A stretch of 64,000 nucleotides of DNA from Leclercia adecarboxylata (GTDB taxonomy: Bacteria > Pseudomonadota > Gammaproteobacteria > Enterobacterales > Enterobacteriaceae): contig LR590464.1 in assembly GCA_901472455.1 (NCBI GenBank), positions 1,116,001 through 1,180,000 of the forward strand. Direction: 5' to 3'. Both the position numbers and the translations under genes were made by a program. A model generated the notes under the pieces. That model was not told where the DNA came from and made no database searches. It worked only from the letters and a program-made list of their open reading frames with translations. This document shows positions 41,618 through 51,069 of this stretch, piece after piece. Each line of letters starts with the position of its first letter. Position 1 is the first letter of the stretch.

Positions 41618-42728
41618 TGGCCCACAACTCGGCATGTTTTTGCACCAGGGAGATGAGCGAGCCACCGTCTGCGATAAAGTCCCGCATGCGCTGCGCCTCG
41701 CTCTTGCCCTGTTTGAGCATCAGGGTAATTTCCTGAATCGCACTCGATGCCCCCAGCTTCTCCGCAGACGGCGCGACTTGCTCCAGCAGCCAGGTGAGAT
41801 CTTCGGCGATGGTTTTCTGCTCTCCGGTATGCACGTCCGTCAGGATCCCGTCCAGTCCGTAACGACAGGCCTGAAAACGGTTAAAACGGTACAGCAGAAA
41901 ATCTTTTTCCTGATGCTTATAGGGGCGTGTGGTCAGCAGCCAGTGCGACGTGGCCTGGATCAGCCCGGCGATATTAATGGCATGGGCGAGGGTGAGCGGC
42001 GTATCCATCACCCGCACCTCCACCGTGCCAAAATGGGGGCTGGGGCGAATGTCCCAGTGCAGATCTTTAATGCTGTCGATCATGCTGGTGTGGCTCAGGC
42101 GACGGAACAGCCCTTCGAACTCCTGCCAGCTGTTGACCCACGGCATCAGGCCGTTGTCCGGGAATCCGGAGAAGATATTGAGCCGCGATGAGGCAAACTT
42201 CGTGTCGGTGCCCTGCATATAGGGTGAGCTGGCCGCCAGGGCGATAAAGTGCGGCACAAAGCGCGACAGGCCGTGCAGCAGGTAGATGGCCTCATCGCCG
42301 GTGCGACACCCCACATGGACGTGCTGGCCGAACACCGTCGCCTGCAAAATCAGATAGCCAAAGCGCTCCAGCGTCACGTTATAGCGCTCATCTTCGCACA
42401 CCTGCTGACGCTGCCATTTCTGAAACGGATGGGTGCCGCCGCCGCAAATCTGAATATGGTGCTTCGCCGCTGCGCGCAAAATGCTCTGCTGCATGGCGGA
42501 GAACTGCGCTGCCACCTGGTCGATGTTGTGGCACACGCCGGTCGCGATCTCGAGCATGCTTTCGGTGATATCGTGCTTCACCTCACCAGCTTTAATGTCA
42601 TTTTTCACGGCGTCGATCAGGGCAGAGGAGTCCTGGCTTAAATCGTAGCCCGGCGGGTTAACCACCTGCAGTTCGAGTTCAACGCCAAGGGTGAAAGGTT
42701 CAGAGGAATGAAAGTCGGGTAAAGGCAT
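41607..42728 (-). CDS. ybdK: Weak gamma-glutamyl-cysteine ligase YbdK
   Basis: Carboxylate-amine ligase of the GCS2 family. Intact at 373 residues: [78 protein letters not shown] and [16 protein letters not shown] are the E. coli YbdK motifs, including the acidic ATP/metal-binding residues of the GVELEL strand. The E. coli YbdK has weak glutamate-cysteine ligase activity. The E. coli ybdK-hokE adjacency is loosened here by the intervening ABC transporter. Confidence 0.95.
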   Translation of the reverse strand: MPLPDFHSSEPFTLGVELELQVVNPPGYDLSQDSSALIDAVKNDIKAGEVKHDITESMLEIATGVCHNIDQVAAQFSAMQQSILRAAAKHHIQICGGGTHPFQKWQRQQVCEDERYNVTLERFGYLILQATVFGQHVHVGCRTGDEAIYLLHGLSRFVPHFIALAASSPYMQGTDTKFASSRLNIFSGFPDNGLMPWVNSWQEFEGLFRRLSHTSMIDSIKDLHWDIRPSPHFGTVEVRVMDTPLTLAHAINIAGLIQATSHWLLTTRPYKHQEKDFLLYRFNRFQACRYGLDGILTDVHTGEQKTIAEDLTWLLEQVAPSAEKLGASSAIQEITLMLKQGKSEAQRMRDFIADGGSLISLVQKHAELWATSP

Positions 42729-42893
42729 AGCGCACTCCGTTGTCTGTTATCAGTTGAGTATAGACAACGGGTGATATTCACCTTTTCCCCATAGCAACGA
42801 AACCCGACCGGGTTCAAAAGCTAATCATATTGACGTTTCAGCGGCCTTATCGTTATTAATATCGCCCTGATTATGAACACTACGGAGTAAGCG

Positions 42894-43387
42894 ATGGTCT
42901 CATTTCGTCCGCTGACAGAAGATGAGTATCCTGCTTATCTTGACTATTTTATTCACGATTATGCCGATGAGATCGGGTCAAACTATGGGCTCTCTCAACC
43001 TGATTCGCTTGCCAGAGCAAAGCAGGAAATCGCCGAAATGCTTCCTGAGGGCGTGAATACGCATGGACACGTTTTATGCTCTCTTGTTGCGCCGATAGAT
43101 CAGACAACAGGCAGGTCGGTTATCTCTGGTACAAACCCGATACGATGATGCGTTCAGTGTTTATCTATGATTTTCATATTTTCACAGCCTGTCAGGGGCA
43201 GGGGCTGGGTAAACAGACTCTTCGCGATTTGGAAGCGCATCTGCGCGAGCAGGGTTTCAAGGAGATCAGACTGCGTGTGGCAGGTGATAATGCTCGTGCC
43301 CGGCACCTCTACGAGACCAGCGGTTTTGGGGTTACGGGCGTCAACATGAGCAAGTCTATTGTGGGTCTCGCGGAAAAAAGGACCTGA
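42894..43387 (+). CDS. GNAT-family acetyltransferase (frameshifted)
   Basis: Single-domain N-acetyltransferase of about 165 residues. It starts MVSFRPLTEDEYPAYLDYF; after a slip near 43105 it continues VGYLWYKPDTMMRSVFIYDF and the acetyl-CoA loop ACQGQGLGKQTLRDLEAHL, then the ARHLYETSGFGVTGVNMSK C-terminus. The Q-x-x-G-x-G/K acetyl-CoA motif is intact. The substrate is unknown. Confidence 0.85.
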
Positions 43388-43431
43388 GGATGCTATTATC
43401 CAGGCAGCAACCGACATCCTGAGGATAACGC

Positions 43432-43677
43432 ATGAGCAACGACGTACCGATTAAATATTATGACATCGTGGATGAGTACACGACGGAAGCCGCAACGCCG
43501 GTGAGCGAAGCAGAACGCGATCCCCTGGCGCTCTATTTCCAGCTGTTGATCACCCGTCTGATGAATAACGAAGAGATCAGCGAAGAGGCGCAGACCGAGA
43601 TGGCAGTCGAAGCGGGTATCGACACGAAGCGCATCGATGATATCGCCAATTTCCTCAATCAGTGGGGTAATGAGTAG
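43432..43677 (+). CDS. ymjA: DUF2543 family protein YmjA
   Basis: 81-residue acidic protein. [40 protein letters not shown] and the end [14 protein letters not shown] match E. coli YmjA. Function unknown; no motif for catalysis or membrane insertion is visible. In E. coli the gene lies elsewhere, so it has moved or been copied. Confidence 0.88.
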   Translation: MSNDVPIKYYDIVDEYTTEAATPVSEAERDPLALYFQLLITRLMNNEEISEEAQTEMAVEAGIDTKRIDDIANFLNQWGNE

Positions 43678-43773
43678 TTCCTGCATGAAAGGCATAGTCT
43701 GTGCAGGCGTTGTGCTTTACACTGCGCGCGGCAAAAATTGAGTTGGTAAACGATTAATCAGGTGGTAAAGGCG

Positions 43774-44256
43774 ATGAACGGAACAATCACGACGTGGTTT
43801 GCAGATAAGGGTTTTGGATTTATCAAAGATGAAAACGGCGATAACCGCTATTTTCACGTGATTAAGGTCGCCAACCCTGATCTGATTAAGAAAGATGCCG
43901 CAGTGACGTTTGAACCTACCACCAACAACAAGGGTTTGTCAGCGTTTGCGGTAAAAGTCATACCGGAAAGCAAATACATCTTCCTTGATGGCGAGCGTCA
44001 TAAAATTACCGCCATCAAGTCGTACCTGGTGTACCGCGAAGAAGAGCCTGCCGAAGCCCGGATTGATAAAGAAAACGGGGTGCTGACGGTGAAGAGCCTG
44101 ATGGGCAATATCGCCCCGAAATCAACCGCGAAAGCCGGGGAGATGCGTTCGGTGAAAAAGCTGGCGATCACCACTTTCTCGGGCAGAACGTTCATCTTCT
44201 CAGAAGATGAGATCGACATCGATGCCACGGTGAAACAGCTGCAGAGCCTGAAGTAA
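43774..44256 (+). CDS. Cold-shock-domain protein with C-terminal extension
   Basis: 160-residue protein. An N-terminal cold-shock-like OB fold starts MNGTITTWFADKGFGFIKDE and has RYFHVIKVANPDLIKKDAAV, with RNP1-like KGFGFI; the second nucleic-acid motif is weaker than in CspA. The C-terminal about 90 residues (ERHKITAIKSYLVYREEEPA onward) are not recognised. ATG 43774 is used, with GGTGG eight bases upstream; an in-frame GTG at 43762 is possible. Probably RNA-binding. Confidence 0.75.
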   Translation: MNGTITTWFADKGFGFIKDENGDNRYFHVIKVANPDLIKKDAAVTFEPTTNNKGLSAFAVKVIPESKYIFLDGERHKITAIKSYLVYREEEPAEARIDKENGVLTVKSLMGNIAPKSTAKAGEMRSVKKLAITTFSGRTFIFSEDEIDIDATVKQLQSLK

Positions 44257-44337
44257 TCTGCCGGCTGGCGTTACCCGGCCTGAGAAAGTGCGGCCTGATG
44301 CTCTCACCCCGTGGCACTCACCGGGTGCGCGAACCCT

Positions 44338-44366
44338 AAAAACGGCGACCTGGTCGCCGTTTTGCT
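44338..44366. terminator. Bidirectional terminator
   Basis: AAAAACGGCGACC-TGG-TCGCCGTTTTG stem with A and T runs on both sides, between the convergent cold-shock gene and the ABC operon. Confidence 0.85.
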
Positions 44367-44406
44367 TTTACCTTCCAGCCCGCGTAAGCGCCGCAAGGCT
44401 TTGCCG

Positions 44407-45111
44407 CTATTTCATCCGATGTTCACCCGCGTTTAAGGCTTCGCGGTCAAAGAAACGCGCGATCGCGCCACCCGCCATAAACGCGGCCCGGTCTGACATA
44501 TGGGCAATCACATCCGCGTCATGGCTAACCAACAGATAGGTCATTCCGTGCTGCTTTTTCAGGCGATTCAGCAGGTTAAGGATCTCCGCCTGCACCGACA
44601 TATCCAGCGCCGAGGTGGGTTCATCCAGCAGCAGAAGCTGAGGGCGTAACAGCAGCGCCCGGGCAATCGCCACGCGCTGACGTTGTCCGCCGGAGAGCTG
44701 GTGGGGATAGCGCTTGCCCGCGTCGGCGGTCAGCCCCACCTGCTGCAGCGCCTCCGCCACCTTTTCTGCGATCTGCGTTTCACCGTGGATCTGTAACGGC
44801 TCCCCCAGGGTGCGTGACAGGGTGTGGTTCGGATGCAGCGAGGCCCAGGGGTCCTGAAAGACCATCTGCACGTTGCGCCGCAGCGCGCCGGTAAAGCGCA
44901 TCCCGGGCTGGAGCCGGTCGCCCAGCACCTGAATGTTGCCGTGCCACTGGCGCTGCAGCCCGGCCAGCACCCGCAGAATGGTCGATTTTCCGCAGCCCGA
45001 TTCACCAATCAGGCTGAAGGTTTCGCCTGGCTCAATCGCAAAGCTGGCCGCAGAGACCGCCGTTTTCTCACCGAAAGTCACCTGAAGCTGTTCTACATTA
45101 ACGAGTGCCAT
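44407..45111 (-). CDS. Peptide/nickel-type ABC transporter ATPase 2 (DppF-like)
   Basis: Cytoplasmic ATPase subunit. The motifs are in order: Walker A LIGESGCGKSTILRVLAGLQ, Q-loop QMVFQDPWASLHPNHTL, signature HQLSGGQRQRVAIARALLLR, Walker B LLLLDEPTSALD and switch His YLLVSHDADVIAHMS. The start at 45111 overlaps the 3' end of the upstream ATPase gene by 14 bp. About 234 residues, shorter than DppF because it lacks the C-terminal oligopeptide-binding-type extension. It is the last gene of a five-gene import operon. Confidence 0.9.
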   Translation of the reverse strand: MALVNVEQLQVTFGEKTAVSAASFAIEPGETFSLIGESGCGKSTILRVLAGLQRQWHGNIQVLGDRLQPGMRFTGALRRNVQMVFQDPWASLHPNHTLSRTLGEPLQIHGETQIAEKVAEALQQVGLTADAGKRYPHQLSGGQRQRVAIARALLLRPQLLLLDEPTSALDMSVQAEILNLLNRLKKQHGMTYLLVSHDADVIAHMSDRAAFMAGGAIARFFDREALNAGEHRMK

Positions 45112-45935
45112 GAGGTGTCTCCTTCCACGGCTGAGTGCGGTCGAGCGTCGGCAGCATCTGCCCGAAAGTGCTGGCATCAGGGCGGCAGGTCCACAGCGTC
45201 TGCGTATAGGGATGGGTGGCCTGGGAAAGCTGACTCGCCGCCATCTCATCCACCTTCTCCCCCTGATACATCACCAGCACGCGGTCGCAATGTTCCGCTA
45301 CCAGCGGCAGATCGTGGCTAATCAGCAGCATCGCCATCTGGCGTTGCGCGCACTGCTCTACCAGCAGCTTCAAGGATTTGATTCCGCAAGCGTGCATCAA
45401 GCGCAGAGGTCGGTTCATCGGCAATCAGCACCCGTGGGTTGTTGATAAGCGCGATGGCGATCATCACCCGCTGGCCCATACCGCCAGAGAGCTCCCCCGG
45501 ATAGCGGCTCAGCACCGCGTCGGTCAGACCCACAGCGTGAATCATCTCGCGGATGCGTGCCACACGCTCCCGGCGCGGCAGCGACTGGTGCAGGGTTAAT
45601 GCTTCATCCAGCTGCGCCTGCACGTTTTTCACCGGGTTGAGGGCGTAGCGCGGATCCTGAAGCACCATCGCAATCTCATTGCCGCGCAACTGTCGCCAGC
45701 CGCGTGGCGACAGGGTGGTAAGGTCGTGCCCCAGCACAGTGAGCTGTTGTGCGCTGACCCGGCCTGGCGTTCGCACCAGCCCCATCAGCGCCCGGGCGGT
45801 CATCGACTTGCCCGAGCCGGACTCCCCGACCACCGCCAGGCGTTCATTGCCCAGGGTAAAGCTGACGTTGTTGACGACCCGTGCGGCGGGATAAGCAATC
45901 GTCAGGGAATCGACAATAATGCGTGGTTCAGTCAT
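45098..45935 (-). CDS. Peptide/nickel-type ABC transporter ATPase 1 (DppD-like, frameshifted)
   Basis: ATPase partner of the previous subunit. Walker A VVGESGSGKSMTARALMGLV, Q-loop MVLQDPRYALNPVKN, signature YPGELSGGMGQRVMIAIALI and Walker B VLIADEPTSALDARLRNQ. After a slip near 45385 the frame continues LKLLVEQCAQRQMAMLLISH (switch His) and ends WKETPHGTR. About 278 residues. The start overlaps the end of the permease gene by eight bases. Confidence 0.88.
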
Positions 45936-46761
45936 GTTGTGGCTCCAGCACGTCGCGCAGGCCGTCGCCCAGCAGATTAAAGGCCAGGCTGGCAATCAGG
46001 ATCGCCCCGCCCGGAATGGCGGCAATCCACCACTGATCGAAAATGACCTGCATCCCGTCCGCGATCATCGCCCCCCCATTCAGCCATCGGTGGACGCGCG
46101 CCAGACCGAGGAAGCCCAGCCCGGCCGCTGCGAGGATAATTCCCGCCAGATCGAGCGCCAGCCGCACAATGGCCGAGGGCAGGCACAGCGGCAGAATGTG
46201 CCCCAGCAGCAGGCGAAAACCACGAATGCCCATCATCTCGGCGGCGGCCAGATAGTCGCTGTGACGCAGGCGCTGGATCTCGCTGCGCGCCTGACGAGCG
46301 TAAGCGGGCCAGGTGGTTAACGCCAGCGCCAGCGCGCCGTTAACCAGCCCCGGGCCGAGCATGGCGACAAAAGCAAAGGCGAGGATCAGCCGCGGCATCG
46401 ACATCACCACGTCGGTGAAGCGCATCAGCACCCGCTCCAGCCAGCCGCCGTAGTAGCCGGACAAAATCCCCACCAGCAGGCCCGCGGGCAAGGTAATGAC
46501 CGTCACTAAGGCCACCAGCCCCAGCGCCGGTCGGCTACCGTAGATCAGCCTTGAAAGCAGGTCACGCCCGTAGCTGTCGGTGCCAAGCCAGTGTTGGGCA
46601 TTCGGGGATTGCAGACGGGCGGCGGCGTCCTGCCAGTTCGGATCCAGCGGAGCCAGCCACGGGGCGAACAGCGCCACCAGCAGCAGCAGGGTAATAATGA
46701 TTAGCCCACAAAATGCCGCTGGCGAGCGGCGCAGACGACGCAAAAACAGATAAAACGGCAT
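45928..46761 (-). CDS. ABC transporter permease (DppC-like)
   Basis: Inner-membrane channel subunit, intact at 277 residues with about six membrane helices. The cytoplasmic N-terminus RRLRRSPAAFCGLIIITLLL opens the protein; QHWLGTDSYGRDLLSRLIYG is a hallmark of the DppC/OppC type; the ATPase-docking EAA loop is AAAEMMGIRGFRLLLGHILP. Its ATG shares one base with the stop of the upstream permease gene. Confidence 0.9.
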   Translation of the reverse strand: MPFYLFLRRLRRSPAAFCGLIIITLLLLVALFAPWLAPLDPNWQDAAARLQSPNAQHWLGTDSYGRDLLSRLIYGSRPALGLVALVTVITLPAGLLVGILSGYYGGWLERVLMRFTDVVMSMPRLILAFAFVAMLGPGLVNGALALALTTWPAYARQARSEIQRLRHSDYLAAAEMMGIRGFRLLLGHILPLCLPSAIVRLALDLAGIILAAAGLGFLGLARVHRWLNGGAMIADGMQVIFDQWWIAAIPGGAILIASLAFNLLGDGLRDVLEPQHD

Positions 46762-47781
46762 CAGCGCACCCTCGGGTCAGTGAACCGCACCAGCAGGTCG
46801 GTCAGGTTATTAATCAGCACGAAACAGACGCCGATCAGCAGCGTCCCGCCCATGATGGCGGTGGTATCCCCGGCGAACAGGGCGGTCGTGAGGTAACGAC
46901 CAATCCCCGGCCACGAGAACACGGTCTCTGTTAACACCGCCCCTTCCAGCATGCTGGTGTAGGCCAGCGCAATCACGGTGAACAGGGTGCTGCGAATATT
47001 GGGCAGCACGTGGCGCAGCAGGATGGTCATTTCGCCCGCCCCTTTGGCGCGTGCCAGCAGGATGTACTCTTTATTCATCTCACTCAGGCACGCCGAGCGG
47101 GTCAGGCGGGTTGATGCTCGCCAGTGAATAGTAGGCCAGGAGCAGCACCGGCAGCACCAGATGGCTGGCGGCATTTTTGAAGGCCGCCATGTCGCCGGAA
47201 AGCCAGGTGTCGATCAGCGCAAATCCGCTGCGCGGTTCGACGGTGTATTGCCAGATATCATCCAGCCGACCTGGCCCGGCGCTCCACTGCAGCTTCGCGT
47301 AGAACAGCGCCAGCATCAGCAGCCCGAGCCAGAAAATGGGCACCGAGTTACCGAGCAGGGTAAGCGTGCGGATAACCATATCGAGCGGCGAACCGGCGTA
47401 CCGGGCGCACAGCACCCCGCCATGACTCCCAGCAGTGAACCGAGAATTAACGCCAGAGTAGCCAGCTCAAGGGTCGCCGGGAAGGCGTGCAGTAGATCCT
47501 GGAGTACCGGTTGCCCGGTGGCGCTGGCGGTGCCGAGATCGCCGTGCACAAGATCAACCAGATAATGCCAGAACTGCACCGGCAGCGGCTGATCCAGCCC
47601 AAGCTGGTGGCGAACCTGATCGTAGGTGGACTGGCTGGCGTGATCGCCAACGATCTGCAAAACGCGATCGACCGGCGAGAGCGCGGAGAGCGCAAAGGTC
47701 ACGAGCAAAGCCGAGCAGCGTGAGGAACAGGGTCAGCAGGCCCTGTAAAACGCGTGCCACGTGGGTAGAAAGAGGAGGCAT
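46761..47781 (-). CDS. ABC transporter permease (DppB-like, frameshifted)
   Basis: Second channel subunit. It starts MPPLSTHVARVLQGLLTLFL; after slips near 47705, 47425 and 47095 it continues ALSALSPVDRVLQIVGDHAS, LTLLGNSVPIFWLGLLMLAL, the EAA loop YILLARAKGAGEMTILLRHV and the end LTDLLVRFTDPRVR. About 340 residues, normal for DppB. A GGGGAGAGG hairpin (47819-47841) lies between this gene and the binding-protein gene and may reduce downstream expression. Confidence 0.87.
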
Positions 47782-47847
47782 GGGAAAATCGTTATTCCTG
47801 AATGAGAGCACGGACTTCCCCTCTCCCCAGGGGGAGAGGGGGAAAAC

Positions 47848-49416
47848 TTACTTCGTTACGCGGTCGTACCAGACCATATCCGCATTCAGCCCCTGCTGAT
47901 AACCCTTCACGTTATCGCGCACCACGATCTGGGTTTTGCCCTGATCGACAAACACGTACGGCGATGTGTGCTGCAGTTGCTCCTGCATCTGCTTATACAG
48001 GTCGAGGCGTTTGGCTGGATCCGGCTCGGCTACCGCCGCCAGCGTGGCTTTGTTCAGCTCCGGGATCTGCCAGCCGTTAAGCCCGGCCACGGTGCTGGAT
48101 TTGCCGTCGTTCCAGGCGAAGGCGCTGGCGTTGGAGTGCGCATCAAAATAATCCGGGATCCACAGACGGATGGCGGCCTGGTGCTGTTTAGCGCGCACGC
48201 GGGCATACACCTGGCTGCCCGCAGCTGGCAGCAGATCAACCTTCACGCCGCCTTGGGCAAAGCTCGCCTGCATTGACTGGGCGATGGTGATAAACGGCGG
48301 TTTGTTCTCTACGTCCAGCGTGAAGTGGGCGTCTTTGATACCCGCTTTGGCCAGAATCTCTTTCGCTTTTGCGGGATCAAATCTGAACGGATTGTTCTCC
48401 AGCGCGCCCGGCAGGCCTACCGGCAGGAAGCTCTGGTGGACAAAATACTGGCCTTTCAGCAGATCTTTGGTGATGCCTTCATAATCCACCAGCCAGCGTG
48501 ACGCTTCCCAGAAGGCCGGATTATTCAGCAGCGGGTTGGCGCTGTTCCCGGCGTTAAACACCAGGTAGTTCTGCTCCGCAGAGGGGATGCTCAAGACGCT
48601 GACGCCCGGCTTGCCGGTGAGGGCACCCACCTGGTCGGCACCGAGATCGCGGGCGACATCGGCATCACCCTGCTCAATCAGCAGGCGACGGGAGGCGGGA
48701 TCCGGCACATTTTTGATAATGATGTTTTTCAGCTTCGGCGCGCCGCCCGGTGCACTGGCGTTGGCTTCTAACACGATGGCCTGATGCGGCTGATAGACGC
48801 GCATTTTATACGCGCCGCTGCCCGCTGAGTGCATCTTCAGCCATGCGTTGCCCAGATCATCACCTTTTACGTTCGCCGTGACTAACTTCTCGTCCACGAT
48901 GGAAGCGATTGGCGTAGAGAGGATGTTCAGCGCAACGGACGGGCTGACGTCTGCCGTCCAGTGCAGCTGCAGGGTGTGGTCATCCACCTTTTTCAACTGG
49001 CTGGCGATGTTGCCCGGCTCCCAGCCCAGCACGTTAAGAATAAAGGCCGGAGACTTGTTCAGAGTGATGGCGCGGGTATACGAGAAGATGACATCTTCCG
49101 GGCGCAGCGGGTTGCCGGAGGCAAATTTCGCATCCGGTTTTAGCTTAATGGTCAGGGTTTTTGTGGCCGCATCTGCTTCCCAGCTTTCGGCCAGAATCGG
49201 GGTTATTTTTTCCGGGTTGTCGCGGTCCGGCTGCACCAGACGTTGATACAGGCTCGGCACGGTCTGGATGCTGGAAAGCTCATTGGCTTCTGCCGGATCG
49301 AGGCTCACGATGTCATCAAGACCCTGAGCAACCACCAGCGTATCCGGTGGCGTAGCGGCATGGACGGTTGCTGACAGCGCAGCCAGCACCAGTAACGGCA
49401 GTACTTTTTTTGTCAT
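47848..49416 (-). CDS. Periplasmic solute-binding protein, family 5
   Basis: Substrate-capturing subunit of the ABC importer, intact at 522 residues. The signal peptide is MTKKVLPLLVLAALSATVHA. Family-5 motifs include LDDIVSLDPAEANELSSIQT, YQRLVQPDRDNPEKITPILA and FSYTRAITLNKSPAFILNVL. Similar proteins bind peptides, opines, heme or nickel; the ligand cannot be told from the sequence. It is the first gene of the operon, as usual. The 211-bp upstream region (49417-49627) is AT-rich and holds its promoter, but I see no clear operator. Confidence 0.92.
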   Translation of the reverse strand: MTKKVLPLLVLAALSATVHAATPPDTLVVAQGLDDIVSLDPAEANELSSIQTVPSLYQRLVQPDRDNPEKITPILAESWEADAATKTLTIKLKPDAKFASGNPLRPEDVIFSYTRAITLNKSPAFILNVLGWEPGNIASQLKKVDDHTLQLHWTADVSPSVALNILSTPIASIVDEKLVTANVKGDDLGNAWLKMHSAGSGAYKMRVYQPHQAIVLEANASAPGGAPKLKNIIIKNVPDPASRRLLIEQGDADVARDLGADQVGALTGKPGVSVLSIPSAEQNYLVFNAGNSANPLLNNPAFWEASRWLVDYEGITKDLLKGQYFVHQSFLPVGLPGALENNPFRFDPAKAKEILAKAGIKDAHFTLDVENKPPFITIAQSMQASFAQGGVKVDLLPAAGSQVYARVRAKQHQAAIRLWIPDYFDAHSNASAFAWNDGKSSTVAGLNGWQIPELNKATLAAVAEPDPAKRLDLYKQMQEQLQHTSPYVFVDQGKTQIVVRDNVKGYQQGLNADMVWYDRVTK

Positions 49417-49627
49417 AGTGATCCCTGAACGTCTTGTTTTTGATTGTTTTATAGACCGTTACGTTAGGGGGGGCAAGCTGAATTTAGGAAAGTCTTAATT
49501 CTGCTTAGCTTATTACCATAGCGCATAACGAATTATTTATGGTTATTAGTAAAGGCAGCGTTACTGTTAAGCAGGCAATCCTGTATTGTAAAAATAACAA
49601 TCTGTTAACAATAAAAAGGGGTAGAGC

Positions 49628-50341
49628 GTGCCGGAAATCAATAGCTGGGGTCAAACCGTTAACGATCCTGTTCCCGACTGGCAAGGGGCCAGCGTATTAG
49701 AGCGTGGCGTGCTGGAAGGGCGGTTTTGTCGTCTTGAGCCGCTGGATGCGGCACAGCATGGGGTGGATCTGTTTGACGCCTACGCCCTGGGCGATGACAG
49801 CGACTGGACCTGGCTTGCCAGTAATCAGCCTGCCAGCATAGAAGCCACCGTCGACTGGTTGCAGGGCAAAGTGCAGGATGAAGCACTGGTGCCCTTTGCG
49901 GTGATCGATCGCCACAGCGAGCGCGCCGTCGGGCTGGTCTGCTATATGGCGATTGAACAGCAGCTCGGCTCGGTGGAGATTGGTCATGTCACCTGGTCGC
50001 GGAAAATGAAAAACAGCCCGCTCGGCACCGAAGCAATATGGCTGCTGCTGAAGTATGGCTTTGAACGGGGCTACCGTCGGCTGGAGTGGAAGTGCGATTC
50101 GATGAATATTGCCTCGCGTCGTGCCGCTGAGCGGCTGGGCTTTGTCTGGGAAGGGCGGCTGCGGCAGAAACTGGTGCGCAAAGGCCGCAACCGCGACAGC
50201 GATATGCTGTCGATAATCGACAGCGAATGGCCGGAACGGGACGCAGCCATTCGCGGCTGGCTGGCAGCGGATAATTTTGATGAGGATGGACGGCAAATCA
50301 GGCGGCTGGAGACGTTTCATATTCGCCCGGAAACGGCCTGA
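49628..50341 (+). CDS. RimJ/RimL-type GNAT acetyltransferase
   Basis: N-acetyltransferase of 237 residues (GNAT, RimL-like subgroup). ERGVLEGRFCRLEPLDAAQH opens the fold, the acetyl-CoA loop region is SRKMKNSPLGTEAIWLLLKY, and the pattern CDSMNIASRRAAERLGFVWE with GRLRQKLVRKGRNRDSDMLS is typical of proteins that acetylate small molecules or protein termini. GTG 49628 follows AAAAAGGGG. It is probably not ribosomal-protein-specific; the target is unknown. Confidence 0.85.
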   Translation: MPEINSWGQTVNDPVPDWQGASVLERGVLEGRFCRLEPLDAAQHGVDLFDAYALGDDSDWTWLASNQPASIEATVDWLQGKVQDEALVPFAVIDRHSERAVGLVCYMAIEQQLGSVEIGHVTWSRKMKNSPLGTEAIWLLLKYGFERGYRRLEWKCDSMNIASRRAAERLGFVWEGRLRQKLVRKGRNRDSDMLSIIDSEWPERDAAIRGWLAADNFDEDGRQIRRLETFHIRPETA

Positions 50342-50494
50342 TTTTTCCGGCAATCTGAACGTATTCTGAAAAGTCTCTTTAGCTGTATTGCTCCGTCTGA
50401 TTAATCGTCAGACGGGGGCATTTTTATTTCTGCCTTTCTCGGGCGGCCACCCAAAGGTCAATTTTTCCTGCGATCTAAACGTTTTCTGAAAGAT
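50341..50494 (+). repeat. Imperfect direct repeats upstream of hokE
   Basis: ATTTTTCCGGCAATCTGAAC... (50341-50373) recurs as ATTTTTCCTGCGATCTAAAC... (50460-50491), about 33 bp with four mismatches and one gap. The repeats flank the acetyltransferase terminator and may mark an old duplication at the hokE locus. Confidence 0.7.
50393..50425 (+). terminator. Terminator after the acetyltransferase gene
   Basis: CCGTCTGA...TCAGACGG stem with a TTAATCG loop, then GGGCATTTTTATTT. Confidence 0.85.
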
Positions 50495-50702
50495 GATTTT
50501 GACTGGATAAATGCACAGGTAAGTGGCGGTTTTTCAGCCCGGGAGGGAGTAGTATTGCGGCGGGTGCCTGATGCTTTCTGAGCGCAGGCAGGTGTGGTGG
50601 GCCAGAAAGCAAATGCCCGGAGATGTTTCCATCAACCGGGGCTACCACAACCAAACCTGAACAATTTGGATGGTAGCCCCTTCTTAGCAAGGAGGCAATG
50701 AC
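50495..50702 (+). promoter_or_regulatory. hokE mRNA leader with toxin-control hairpin
   Basis: The region carries the usual hok leader signs. The inverted repeat GGGGCTACCA (50638-50647) and TGGTAGCCCC (50671-50680) matches the stem that hides the hok ribosome site, and AAGGAGG lies at 50689-50695. The antisense Sok RNA and Mok frame are expected here but I cannot place their ends. Confidence 0.7.
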
Positions 50703-50855
50703 ATGCTTAACAAGTACGCCTTTGCGGCGATCCTGGTAATGGGGTTAACCGTGCTGGGGGTCACGTTTCTGGTTCGCGAGACATTGTGCGAGCTGAGCTT
50801 TAAGGAGCGTGACTGGGAAGTGAAAGCTGTTCTCGCTTACGAAACGAAGAAGTAG
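50703..50855 (+). CDS. hokE: Type I toxin HokE
   Basis: Membrane-depolarising toxic peptide of 50 residues. It reads MLNKYAFAAILVMGLTVLGV with one hydrophobic helix, then TFLVRETLCELSFKERDWEV and the conserved end KAVLAYETKK, an obvious match to E. coli HokE, including the conserved Cys. AAGGAGG lies seven bases upstream. The E. coli position next to ybdK is kept in outline. Intact; whether it is still kept silent by a Sok RNA here is not established. Confidence 0.93.
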   Translation: MLNKYAFAAILVMGLTVLGVTFLVRETLCELSFKERDWEVKAVLAYETKK

Positions 50856-50879
50856 CGGTATGCGGGGAGCAATCCCCGC

Positions 50880-50954
50880 CTATCCGGTTGTCGGTTTGGT
50901 TCGGGCACCCGTTTTTTTGCCCCGTCTGGTGTATCGCCAGGCGGGGCATTTTTA
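50880..50954. repeat. Left copy of the 75-bp direct repeat flanking the CRISPR-Cas locus
   Basis: The segment downstream of hokE, from CTATCCGG to the T run after its terminator, matches 61284-61358 without gaps (about 60 of 75 identical). The inner 57 bp (50898-50954) are 88% identical. Confidence 0.85.
50905..50954 (+). terminator. hokE terminator
   Basis: GCCCCGTCTGG and CCAGGCGGGGC form a stem followed by ATTTTTAT; a T run also precedes it. This ends hokE transcription before the cas genes. Confidence 0.85.
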
Positions 50955-51069
50955 TCTATAGGGATTAGCAAGTTTTTAAATAATTACACACAATAATTAT
51001 ATGGTTATTAATGAAGTTAAGTGCTTAACTAGCAAGCAATTTTGCTAAATACGTTGGAAGCAAGTCGTT

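Noticed and set aside
50957..50962. A 6-base match (TATAGG) to the mini-CRISPR pseudo-spacer upstream of cas1
   Set aside because: Six bases are too likely by chance and no clear cas1 promoter overlaps; kept only as a site to test alongside the csy promoter.
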